Origin: Haloprofundus halophilus
GTDB lineage: Archaea > Halobacteriota > Halobacteria > Halobacteriales > Haloferacaceae
Assembly: GCF_003439925.1 (NCBI RefSeq)
Contig: NZ_QQRR01000002.1
Span: 744,001 to 808,000, forward strand
Reading direction: 5' to 3'
DNA length: 64,000 bases
In this document: positions 8,305 to 15,616 of the stretch, in pieces
Layout of the letters: every line of letters starts with the position of its first letter
Position numbering within the stretch: position 1 is the first letter of the stretch
Made by a program: the position numbers and the translations under genes
Notes under the pieces: generated by a model
Seen by the model: only the letters and a program-made list of their open reading frames with translations
Told to the model about the DNA's origin: nothing
Database searches by the model: none

Positions 8305-9008
8305 CCGAAACGCCGAGAGAGGACCTCGCGCGCCGAATCGCCGGCGAAGTGACGCTCAGCGACGAACCCGGAGCGACGCTCCGGAAGTGGCGTACCGACT
8401 TCGACATCTCTCAGACCGAGCTCGCGGCGCAGTTGGACGTCTCCTCGTCGGTTATCTCCGACTACGAGAGCGGCCGCCGCGAGAGCCCGGGCATCGGCGT
8501 CATCCGGCGGATGGTCGACTCGCTGCTCGACATCGACGAACAGCGCGGCGGCGGGCGGATTCGTCAGTACGCCCGGGTGCTCTCGGCGGGGTTCGAGAGC
8601 GACATCGTCCACGACCTCCGGGAGTACTCCACGACGGTTCCGCTGGACCGACTCTACGACGCGATGGACGCGACCGAACTCGTCCGCGGCGACGAGGACA
8701 GGGTCAGCGGACACACCGTCATCGACAGCATTCAGGCGATAACGCGGCTCTCCTCCGACGAGTTCTACCGGCTGTACGGCCAGAGCACGAACCGAGCGCT
8801 CGTCTTCACCGGCGTCACCCGCGGGGAGTCGCCGCTGGTGGCGATGCGCGTCGTCAACCCGACGCCGAACGCCGTCGTCCTCCACGGCGTCGAGGAAGAC
8901 GACCTCTGGGAACACGCCCCGGCGCTGGCGCGCATCGACGGCTTCTCGCTCGCCGTCTCCAACCGAGACTTGGACGAGATGCTCGACGACCTGCGCGAGC
9001 TGCCGTAG
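8301..9008 (+). CDS. Helix-turn-helix transcriptional regulator (COG1709-type)
   Basis: A 235-residue protein with an XRE/lambda-repressor-like HTH near residues 28-75: 'TLRKWRTDFDISQTELAAQLDVSSSVISDYESGRRESPG'. A conserved archaeal C-terminal domain follows ('YSTTVPLDRLYDAMDATEL', 'RALVFTGVTRGESPLVAMRVVNPTPNAVVLHG'). This architecture is the archaeal COG1709 family of predicted regulators, whose ligand and targets are mostly unknown. ATG 8301 gives the acidic 'MTETPREDLARR' opening; a GTG at 8271 would add ten basic residues. A micro-ORF overlaps this start. Confidence 0.87.
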   Translation: MTETPREDLARRIAGEVTLSDEPGATLRKWRTDFDISQTELAAQLDVSSSVISDYESGRRESPGIGVIRRMVDSLLDIDEQRGGGRIRQYARVLSAGFESDIVHDLREYSTTVPLDRLYDAMDATELVRGDEDRVSGHTVIDSIQAITRLSSDEFYRLYGQSTNRALVFTGVTRGESPLVAMRVVNPTPNAVVLHGVEEDDLWEHAPALARIDGFSLAVSNRDLDEMLDDLRELP

Positions 9009-9026
9009 TCGGCGTTCCGACCGACT

Positions 9027-9251
9027 CTATCGTCGAAGTGTCGACTCTCCCGGGCCGGTGTCGATGTGGTGTACCGCCTTCGGCGAGAGCAATCGACCGC
9101 TCGGGAGTTCGACCCACCCTGTCGCCAGCACGCGAATCCGCCCTTCGTGCAGCACCGTCTCCTGTTCGAAGTCGCCGTAGACGACGGCGTCTCGGTACTC
9201 CCGCTCGAACAGATCAGAGAACATCTCCCAGAGCGAAGCTGTCGGCACCAT
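9027..9251 (-). CDS. Small conserved-looking hypothetical protein
   Basis: A 74-residue protein with no recognised domain. It contains 'DLFEREYRDAVVYGDFEQETVLHEGRIRVLATGWVELPSGRLLSP', which looks like a compact beta-sheet protein with good codon bias. A TATA-like CTTTTAATC (minus strand, centre near 9276) lies 26 bp upstream of ATG 9251, which supports a real leaderless gene. It converges with the HTH gene 18 bases away. Function unknown. Confidence 0.7.
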   Translation of the reverse strand: MVPTASLWEMFSDLFEREYRDAVVYGDFEQETVLHEGRIRVLATGWVELPSGRLLSPKAVHHIDTGPGESTLRR

Positions 9252-9319
9252 GCCAGAATGTCACACTGACTGATTAAAAGCGTAGCGTCGATCGTTCCGT
9301 CGACGGCGTGAAATCGCCG

Positions 9320-9694
9320 TCACTCGGCCGCAATCGCCCGACTGCTGTGTTCCTCCACGAACCCGACTATCGCGTCCGTCCCCTGGAACCCCTCTGCGAG
9401 TCGGCCGACGAGTTCGCCGTCCTCGAACAGCAGGAGCGTCGGGACGCTCCGAACGTCGAATCGCTCGATGAGGTCGGGGTCGTCGCGGGGGTTCAGCATC
9501 GCCACGGTGACGTCGGTCGCGCGGGCGACGTTGCCGACGACGGGTTCGATGGACTGACAGAGCGTGCAGCCTTTCGTGTAGAGGTCGACGAGCACGAGGT
9601 CGTCCTCGGCGACGAGGTCGTCGAGTTCCTCGCCCGAGGAGAGCCGAATCGGTTTGCGTCGCTGTGCGTCGGCGTCGGCGGCGTCTGCGGTCAC
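9320..9694 (-). CDS. Thioredoxin-family protein
   Basis: A 124-residue thioredoxin-fold protein. The redox motif is CTLC in 'LYTKGCTLCQSIEP', close to the classical WCGPC site. It is followed by 'VTVAMLNPRDDPDLIERFDVRSVPTLLLFEDGE' with the cis-Pro of the fold. It would catalyse thiol-disulfide exchange in the cytoplasm. The start is GTG 9694, supported by a TTAAAAG box centred near 9719 on the minus strand. The Ala/Asp-rich first 12 residues are an extension before the fold. It is monocistronic or lies downstream of the 101-residue membrane protein. Confidence 0.9.
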   Translation of the reverse strand: MTADAADADAQRRKPIRLSSGEELDDLVAEDDLVLVDLYTKGCTLCQSIEPVVGNVARATDVTVAMLNPRDDPDLIERFDVRSVPTLLLFEDGELVGRLAEGFQGTDAIVGFVEEHSSRAIAAE

Positions 9695-9766
9695 GGCTCA
9701 CGGTACTCGCTCTGCGTTAAAAGTGGTTGCGCGGTTCGGCCGCCGGGTCGCACGGTTGCCGTGCGC

Positions 9767-10072
9767 TCACCCGAACAGCGACTTGTTTCGGGCGTCCTGA
9801 ATCGCGTACGCCGCCCCCAGAATCGCCACGCCGAGGAACACTTCGGTGTACCCCGGCGGTGTCGGATTCGGCAGCAGCGACCACGCGAAGATGGCGAGGC
9901 TGAGGAGGACGAGGAGCCAGATACGCCACTTGCCGAGGAGTCGCCTTCCGAAGCCGGTGTCGTTCGACCGCTCTTCTTCCAGTCTCCCGGTACCTGAGTC
10001 GGCTCGAATGGCCTCCTCTCCGGTTTCGGCGTCCGTGCCGGTTTCGACGTCCGTATCGTTGCGAACAGACAT
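9767..10072 (-). CDS. Hypothetical small membrane protein
   Basis: A 101-residue protein with an acidic, probably disordered N-terminal half (residues 1-45) and two closely spaced hydrophobic segments (about 48-66 'WRIWLLVLLSLAIFAWSLL' and 75-92 'EVFLGVAILGAAYAI'), then 'QDARNKSLFG'. No family is recognised. It lies upstream of the thioredoxin gene on the same strand with a 72-base gap, so the two may be co-transcribed. No function can be assigned. Confidence 0.65.
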   Translation of the reverse strand: MSVRNDTDVETGTDAETGEEAIRADSGTGRLEEERSNDTGFGRRLLGKWRIWLLVLLSLAIFAWSLLPNPTPPGYTEVFLGVAILGAAYAIQDARNKSLFG

Positions 10073-10155
10073 CCGTTCTCACCACTTGACAGTACGGTGT
10101 CGACTCTCAAAGGGAGAAGGCAGGAATACAAAAGCCGTTGAAGTGGAGGCCGAAG

Positions 10156-11493
10156 CTACTCGACGTACTCGTACTTGCGCTCGTTCATCCGGCCCCACCC
10201 GGTGAAGACGAACTCGTCCACGGGCGCGGTGAACTCCTCGACTTCCGTCTCCTTCTGGTGGTTGTGGACGTCGTGGACCTGCTCGTACTCGCTGTAGCTG
10301 AGTTCGTAGCGGCGTTCGAGCTGCTCGTCGACGTTGAGCGCGTGAATCTCGTCGAGCCAGTTATCGCAGACCGTCTCGGCGTGTATCTCCGCCTGCGCGC
10401 CGGAGCCGTAGGAACCGACGAGCAGCCGTTCGCCCGAGAGCGACCGACCCGCCTCGGCGGCGTTCTTCAGCGCGCTGATGCGGGCGATGTGGACCGACCC
10501 GGTGTACCAGTTGCCGACCTGCTCGGAGATGGCGAGCGTCGGTTCGATGGCGCGAGCGTACCACTCGCTGTAGTTGTCGGTCTGCTTCAGCGCGTCCATG
10601 TAGTCGCGGATAGCCGCCTCGTACTCCTCCCAGGAGCCGAAGTCGGCCTCGCGGGGCTGGCGACCGATCTCGTCGGCCATCGCGGCCTCGACGTCGGTAC
10701 CGCGGGTCATGTGCCGATACCCCAGCAGCGCCGCCTTCCGGACCATCCCGGGGAACGGCGTGTGGAAGGGGATGTACTCGAAGTCGTCGGGGTGGGTGTC
10801 GCCCGCGACGCTCTCGTAATCTTCGAGCGCCTCGCGCATGCGGGCGAGGTACACCTGCACCGAGCGCTTGCCGTCGACGCTCGGGAACTGCTGGTTCGGC
10901 TTGAGGAAGTCCGTCTCGTCGGCGGAGCCGTACCCCTGTTCGGTCGAGAGTTCGACGAGGTCGGGGTCCTCGGAGATGAGCATCGCCACCGCGCCGGCAC
11001 CCTGCGTCGCCTCGCCGGGGTCGCCGCGCTCGTACAGCGCGGTGTCGGTGGCGATGACGAGCGCCGACCGACCGCGGTTGCGACCCGCCTGTATCCAGTT
11101 GTACGCGTCGTCTAAGCTCTGGGTTCCCGCGATGCAGGCGAACTTCCGCTCGCCTTTGTTCGCGTGGTGGAAGTCCTCGTCGTACAGCTGTTCGAGACAG
11201 CCGGCGATGTACGTCGAGACGGGCTTGGAGTTGTCGAAGGAGCTCTCGGTGGCCACGTCGATGCGGCCGATGTCGTCGGGCGTCAGGCCGCGGCGTTCCA
11301 TCAGTCGCTTGGCCGCGTTCGCGCCCATCGTGACGATGTCCTCGTACACGTCGGGGAACGAGGAGGCTTCGAGACCGATTCCCTTCGTGTACTTCTCGGG
11401 GTCCTCCCCTTTCACCGGTGCGAACGTTCCGGGGAGGTCGAGGACGAGCTTTCCCGTCCAGATTTCGACGGCGTCGATACCGACTGCAGTCAT
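10156..11493 (-). CDS. hmgB: Hydroxymethylglutaryl-CoA synthase
   Basis: A 445-residue HMG-CoA synthase, the mevalonate-pathway enzyme that condenses acetyl-CoA with acetoacetyl-CoA; it feeds archaeal isoprenoid lipids. The catalytic Cys is about residue 120 in 'GERKFACIAGTQS', the general base Glu about 83 in 'DVATESSFDNSKP', and the His lies in 'YIPFHTPFPGM'. The length and the long internal region match the eukaryote/haloarchaeal-type enzyme rather than the ~350-residue form of other archaea. A TATATGGG-type box centred near 11519 sits 26 bp upstream of ATG 11493, which supports a leaderless start. Symbols mvaB and hmgB are both in use. Confidence 0.95.
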   Translation of the reverse strand: MTAVGIDAVEIWTGKLVLDLPGTFAPVKGEDPEKYTKGIGLEASSFPDVYEDIVTMGANAAKRLMERRGLTPDDIGRIDVATESSFDNSKPVSTYIAGCLEQLYDEDFHHANKGERKFACIAGTQSLDDAYNWIQAGRNRGRSALVIATDTALYERGDPGEATQGAGAVAMLISEDPDLVELSTEQGYGSADETDFLKPNQQFPSVDGKRSVQVYLARMREALEDYESVAGDTHPDDFEYIPFHTPFPGMVRKAALLGYRHMTRGTDVEAAMADEIGRQPREADFGSWEEYEAAIRDYMDALKQTDNYSEWYARAIEPTLAISEQVGNWYTGSVHIARISALKNAAEAGRSLSGERLLVGSYGSGAQAEIHAETVCDNWLDEIHALNVDEQLERRYELSYSEYEQVHDVHNHQKETEVEEFTAPVDEFVFTGWGRMNERKYEYVE

Positions 11494-11556
11494 GTGTGAG
11501 TGATAATGAACGTCGGTATATGGGCCTGTCGATGGGTGGTTCGTCAGGTGTCGAAC

Positions 11557-13209
11557 TCAGAACGAGCCGACGGTGAACGTCATCGACTTCGCGGACCCGT
11601 CGGCGAAGTAGAGCGTGACGGTGAGTCGCTCGTTCTGCATGTCCACGGAGTCGCCGGAGTTCCCGGACCCGCTCTCGTAGAAACGGAGCAACGAGAACGT
11701 GATATCGCTACCCGACTCCGCAGTCGCTCGCCGAATCAGCGTCACTCGGTCTCCGAGAGTGTACCGACTGTTACCGCCGTCGCCCGCTTCGTAGTAGCCC
11801 GACTCGTCGGTTTCGAGGTGCATCTCGTGCTGTCCGGCGCCCTGTCCGCCGTTCCTCTCGCGCAGTTTACCCGCCGCGGCGGTGTCGACGGTTATCGCCT
11901 CGACGACCGCCGGCCCGGGACCGTCGTTCGAGACGCTGAATCGAACGGTGGACGACCCGCTGAACGGCTCCGCGTCGTCGTTGTAGCGCACGTCGCTCGC
12001 GGCCGTTCCGCCGTTCCCGCCGTCACCGTCGCCGCCGCTGGCGGTCCCCGATACCGTCAGGTCGAACGTCGCGCGCTCCGCCTCGGTGTCGGCGTCGCCG
12101 AACCCGACCTCGACTTCGACGCTCTCGCTCTGCGACGAGCCCTCCGGTGGCTCGTAGACGACGCGCACCTGCCCCTCGCCGTCGGTTTTCGTTCCTTCCG
12201 GGAACGTCACGCTACCGCCACCGTCGGTCACCTCGGCGGTCACGTCTTCGCCGATGACTGGGTTTCCGAACTCGTCGCGCACCTCCGCGACGAGCGTCCG
12301 AGTCGTTCCGGCTCGTACCGTCGAACCGTCGCCCTCCACGTCGGTGACGTACGCCGCCTCCGTCTCGCCGACGTTCGACCCCACGCCGACCTTCGCCATC
12401 CGGAGCGAGTACGTCTCGTCGGCTTCGAGTGTCATCGTCAGGATGCCGTCGTCGACGGCGACGTCCTCGACGTACCCGCCTTCGGTCTCCGATTCGAGCA
12501 GTTTGCGCCAGTCGTCCTCCGACAACTCCGTCGCCAGCGATATTCGAATCGGCTCCCCGTCGCTCGTCACCGTCGTCGTTCGCGTCGATGCGCTCACCGA
12601 CCGCACGTCGAGCGGTTCTACTCCAGTTCGCTCTCTCGACAGCTCACCGCCGAGTGCGACGAGCGAGATGCGCCGTCCGTCGACGAGCGTCTGGTCGCTC
12701 TGCGGCAGCGCCGCGCCGTCGTCGAAGCGGTTGTAGACGACGGAGTTCTCGTACACCGTCGTCGGGGGGTTCTGGTACTGGGCGTAGTCGGGCGTGTACT
12801 CCAGCGACCGCGTCTCGAACGTCCGAACGTCGTCGCCCGTCCAGTAGTCGGCCGTCTCCGCGTCGACGGCTCTCGCGTTCTCGATGACGATGCCGTCGGC
12901 GACGCTCTCTGTCGTCGAGAGCCGTCCGCTCGCCGGCGGCGGGTTGACGAAGAGCACCCGGTTCGGATACTGCGCCCCGAGAGAGACCGAGATCGGGTGC
13001 GTCGTTCCGGTGCCCGCGCTCCGCAGAATCGCGTTTCTGGCGTCCAGCAGGTCCGATTGGACGCGCTGGTTGTGGTCGAACTCGACCCGCTCGTTGTCCG
13101 CCGGGACGACCTGGACCTGATACATCGACAGCGAGAGTATCAGCACACCGAACAGGAGGACGAAACCCACCTGGACGGTGACAGCACGTCGGTCGTCCCG
13201 AAAGTTCAT
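11557..13209 (-). CDS. Surface-anchored protein with N-terminal membrane segment and Ig-like domain
   Basis: A 550-residue protein. A short basic lead (MNFRDDRRA) is followed by one hydrophobic segment at about residues 9-30 ('VTVQVGFVLLFGVLILSLSMYQVQ'), which resembles the archaeal pilin/DUF-type surface proteins. A large extracellular region contains a bacterial-Ig-like stretch near residues 290-380 ('RAGTTRTLVAEVRDEFGNPVIGEDVTAEVTDGGG'). A Gly/Asp-rich linker follows near 395-410, and a second beta-domain begins at 'SSTVRFSVSNDGPGPAVV'. It is probably an externally exposed envelope protein. A palindrome overlaps its promoter. No enzymatic motif is visible. Confidence 0.78.
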   Translation of the reverse strand: MNFRDDRRAVTVQVGFVLLFGVLILSLSMYQVQVVPADNERVEFDHNQRVQSDLLDARNAILRSAGTGTTHPISVSLGAQYPNRVLFVNPPPASGRLSTTESVADGIVIENARAVDAETADYWTGDDVRTFETRSLEYTPDYAQYQNPPTTVYENSVVYNRFDDGAALPQSDQTLVDGRRISLVALGGELSRERTGVEPLDVRSVSASTRTTTVTSDGEPIRISLATELSEDDWRKLLESETEGGYVEDVAVDDGILTMTLEADETYSLRMAKVGVGSNVGETEAAYVTDVEGDGSTVRAGTTRTLVAEVRDEFGNPVIGEDVTAEVTDGGGSVTFPEGTKTDGEGQVRVVYEPPEGSSQSESVEVEVGFGDADTEAERATFDLTVSGTASGGDGDGGNGGTAASDVRYNDDAEPFSGSSTVRFSVSNDGPGPAVVEAITVDTAAAGKLRERNGGQGAGQHEMHLETDESGYYEAGDGGNSRYTLGDRVTLIRRATAESGSDITFSLLRFYESGSGNSGDSVDMQNERLTVTLYFADGSAKSMTFTVGSF

Positions 13210-13229
13210 GGACGGGACAAGTCGTCGGG

Positions 13230-13246
13230 GCAGTAAAAGTTACTGC
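13230..13246. promoter_or_regulatory. Perfect 7-3-7 inverted repeat over the promoter of the surface-protein gene
   Basis: GCAGTAA AAG TTACTGC is a perfect inverted repeat. It covers the A/T-rich element centred near 13236, which sits 26 bp before the ATG at 13209. It also lies 29 bases after the DUF2150 stop codon. It could therefore be an operator for the surface protein or a stem-loop ending the DUF2150 transcript. Confidence 0.45.
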
Positions 13247-13274
13247 TCCGGCGACTGTCCGGCCGTCGAACACG

Positions 13275-13853
13275 TCACTCGTCGTCTTCGACGACTTCGG
13301 GGTCGCTCATCGCGCTCTGGAGGCTGTCGAGACCGTTGACCCACTCGGAAACGAGACCGTACTCCAGTTCCTCGGCGACCGACATGTCCAGTTCCGACCC
13401 GTCGATGATGTGCGTGCCGGCCTGGACGAGATAGCCCAGCGCGGCGTCGAGGTCGTCCTCCGCCTCGGCGTCGGCGGCGGCGTAGACGTACTCCTCGACG
13501 GGCGCGTCGCCGACGGTGCCGCTGTTGACGTACTCCTCGGCGGCGTAGAAGACGCAGACGAGACTCGTCTGGACGCCGTCGATGAGCATCAGTTTCTCCT
13601 CGTCTTCGAGCGAGGGTTCCGAGAGGACGATGTCGCGAATCTTCGCGATCTCGTCGAGCGCTCGTCCCTCGTCGAGCGAGTCGTCCTCGTACGCGGAGAC
13701 GATTTTGGCGACGGCGATGGCCGCGTCGTCCTGCAGGTTCAACAGCAGTCGGGCGGAGTCCTCGTTCTCGGGGTCCAGCTCCTCTTCTTCGACGCGGGTC
13801 AGCCAGTTTTGCCACCGTTCCTCCGTGTAGAACGTTTCCTCGGGGTCAACCAT
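13275..13853 (-). CDS. DUF2150 family protein
   Basis: A very acidic 192-residue protein with the DUF2150 pattern 'FYTEERWQNWLTRVEEEELDPENEDSARLLLNLQDDAAIAVAKIVSAY' and a helical remainder. The family is archaeal and uncharacterised. The predicted all-alpha, soluble structure and lack of catalytic motifs do not suggest an enzyme class. A GCATTTGAG-like TATA element centred near 13883 supports ATG 13853 as a leaderless start. It is not obviously in an operon. Confidence 0.88.
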   Translation of the reverse strand: MVDPEETFYTEERWQNWLTRVEEEELDPENEDSARLLLNLQDDAAIAVAKIVSAYEDDSLDEGRALDEIAKIRDIVLSEPSLEDEEKLMLIDGVQTSLVCVFYAAEEYVNSGTVGDAPVEEYVYAAADAEAEDDLDAALGYLVQAGTHIIDGSELDMSVAEELEYGLVSEWVNGLDSLQSAMSDPEVVEDDE

Positions 13854-14051
13854 ATCTCACCCGAACGCTGCAGTACTCAAATGCCTTTCTTCTCAGCGGA
13901 CACAACGTGTGAACGCCTCACTCGGTGGCGACTCGGGGGCGAATTTCGCCGACCGAACGGCGTCTGACGCAGCGTCCTCGCCGAAGAAAGTCAAAATAAG
14001 TGACAGTTTTCGGTGCACAGAGGTCTCACCGCGGCTTCGGTCGCGCGTCCG

Positions 14052-14900
14052 TCACCCGTCGAGCGTCGCCTCCGTGTCGATACCGTAGACGCGCTTCGGC
14101 GTCTCGACGTGTGCGTTCCGCATCGCGTCCTCGTACCCCTCCTCCAGCAGCCAGCGGACGCGACGCGGCACCGTCTTCGGCCCCAGTACGGCGCCCGGTC
14201 GGTCCGGGTCGTCGACGAAGTCCGTCTCCATCAGGAACGGTTCGTTCGCTTCGACGGCGACGCGGAGTCGGTCCTTCTCGCTCATCACGCTCGGCGTCGG
14301 GCCGCGGAGTCTCCCGGCCGCGTAGTGTTTGACGACGTTCTCGGCCGGGAGGCCCCGCGCTTCGGCCCACTCCGCGATGTCGGTGAGGTCCTCGCTCGCT
14401 TCGGTGTGCAGTTGCACCGCGCAGTCGCGCTCCGCGCCGAGCGAGAGCGCGTGCTTCAGCACGTCGTTGGAGGCGTCCCAGACGTCGTCGGACACCTCGT
14501 AGTGGGGGCGGCCCGACTTCAACGCCAGCGCGCGTCCCTCGGCGACGAACTCGGCGGCGACGTCGAGCCCGGCGCACATCAGGTCGCGGGCGTCTTCGGG
14601 CGCGAAACCGCGCTCGTCGGTCAGACGGGTGACGAGGCCGGGGTGGACGCCGAGCACCGGCCACGCGCGCCCGTCGAGCACCTCGTTCGCCTCGGCGACT
14701 GCGCCGAGCGTCTCCTCGAAGACGGCGCGAAACTCCTCGCCCGTCTCGGCTTCGACGCCGAGATGCCACGACGGCTTGTTGACGACGAGCAGGTGCGTAC
14801 CGCCGAGGCGCGCGAACTCCTCGACGGCCTCGACGCCCCGGCCGTGCCGCGGGTCGAGGTGGAGGTGGTTGTCCAACACCGGCGTGTCGAGTTCGTCCAT
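14052..14900 (-). CDS. TatD-related metal-dependent hydrolase (COG1099 type)
   Basis: A 282-residue TIM-barrel hydrolase. The N-terminal 'VLDNHLHLDPRHGRG' gives the HxH metal pair, and 'VLGVHPGLVTRL', 'CAVQLHTEASEDL', 'VVKHYAAG' and 'LMETDFVDDPDRPG' give the later His and Asp ligands in the order expected for TatD-like/urease-superfamily hydrolases. Archaeal members are 'predicted metal-dependent hydrolases' without known substrate; DNase or RNase activity is possible by analogy with TatD. The C-terminal 'VETPKRVYGI' is typical of the archaeal subgroup. An A/T-rich element near 14928 supports ATG 14900. Confidence 0.88.
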   Translation of the reverse strand: MDELDTPVLDNHLHLDPRHGRGVEAVEEFARLGGTHLLVVNKPSWHLGVEAETGEEFRAVFEETLGAVAEANEVLDGRAWPVLGVHPGLVTRLTDERGFAPEDARDLMCAGLDVAAEFVAEGRALALKSGRPHYEVSDDVWDASNDVLKHALSLGAERDCAVQLHTEASEDLTDIAEWAEARGLPAENVVKHYAAGRLRGPTPSVMSEKDRLRVAVEANEPFLMETDFVDDPDRPGAVLGPKTVPRRVRWLLEEGYEDAMRNAHVETPKRVYGIDTEATLDG

Positions 14901-14984
14901 GGGCGTCGTCGGAGCGAGAGAGAGAAAAATCTGGCCGAGTCGACCGGCGGATTCGCCTGTCGGTTCCGACGCTTCCGGCGGCGT

Positions 14985-15437
14985 TTACTCGCCTAAGGTG
15001 ATGCTTTCGGTGGCCGAGTTCCGAAGCGCGTCCGAGCGTCCGTGCGCGCCCGGCGCGATAGCCAGCGTTCGAATCCCTCTGGCGTTGGCCATCTCCAAGA
15101 CCGGTTTGAAATCCGTGTCGCGCGAGGCGATAGCCAGCGTCCCCGCGCTCTCCTCGACCGCGAACCGCGTCGCGTCGACGGCGAGCTTCACGTCCACGTC
15201 GCCGCTGGTGACGACCACCTCGAATCCGCGGGCTTCGGCGGCCTGAATCAGTCCCGGCGTCGCGTGCTCGTCGAGGTACAGACGAATCGTCACGAGTCGG
15301 CCCGCCTTCTCGGCGGCCTCCCGCACGTCGTCGAGGTCGACGTCGAACTCGTCGCGCAGAATGTTCGGCCCGTCGACGAACAGCGCGACGCCTCTGTCGC
15401 GCCCCGATTCGTCCGTGAGCCGTCCGAGCAACTCCAT
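14985..15437 (-). CDS. NYN/PIN-like domain protein (TIGR00288-type)
   Basis: A 150-residue protein of the NYN (PIN-like) nuclease fold. It contains 'VALFVDGPNILRDEFDVDLDDV' with the first catalytic Asp, 'VVVTSGDVDVKLAVDATRFA' and 'LAIASRDTDFKPVLEMA' with the remaining acidic metal-binding residues. The family is predicted to cleave RNA and is widespread in archaea, but no substrate is known. A CATATAG element centred near 15464 fits a leaderless ATG at 15437. There is no antitoxin-like neighbour, so a toxin role is unlikely. Confidence 0.88.
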   Translation of the reverse strand: MELLGRLTDESGRDRGVALFVDGPNILRDEFDVDLDDVREAAEKAGRLVTIRLYLDEHATPGLIQAAEARGFEVVVTSGDVDVKLAVDATRFAVEESAGTLAIASRDTDFKPVLEMANARGIRTLAIAPGAHGRSDALRNSATESITLGE

Positions 15438-15513
15438 ACTCCCGAACTTTGCCGGGAAACTATATGCGTGCTGATTCGGCCGGAGTGCGTGGTGATTCGG
15501 TCGAAGAGGTTAG

Positions 15514-15534
15514 TTCTAAGCTATGAGCTAAGAA
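15514..15534. promoter_or_regulatory. Imperfect 9-3-9 inverted repeat upstream of the halolysin promoter
   Basis: TTCTAAGCT ATG AGCTAAGAA has 9-base arms with one mismatch. It lies 13 bases before the strong TTTTATAAG box of the protease gene, a good place for an activator or repressor site. The regulator is unknown. Confidence 0.5.
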
Positions 15535-15547
15535 TGTTTTGCCATCC

Positions 15548-15556
15548 TTTTATAAG
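15548..15556 (+). promoter_or_regulatory. Strong TATA box of the halolysin gene
   Basis: TTTTATAAG within a markedly A/T-rich stretch (about 15540-15600) in an otherwise GC-rich region. Its centre (15552) predicts a transcript start near 15578 and a leader of about 39 bases before ATG 15617. A second A/T run (AATTATATAC, 15591-15600) could give a leaderless transcript instead. Confidence 0.6.
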
Positions 15557-15616
15557 ATATTACTAATAAAGTATGAAAATAATTATATACCGAGTGTGTG
15601 AAAGTCAGGCGCAGCC

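Noticed and set aside
14985-15437. NYN protein as a toxin of a toxin-antitoxin pair
   Set aside because: No small partner gene lies next to it, and this subgroup is a conserved single archaeal gene.
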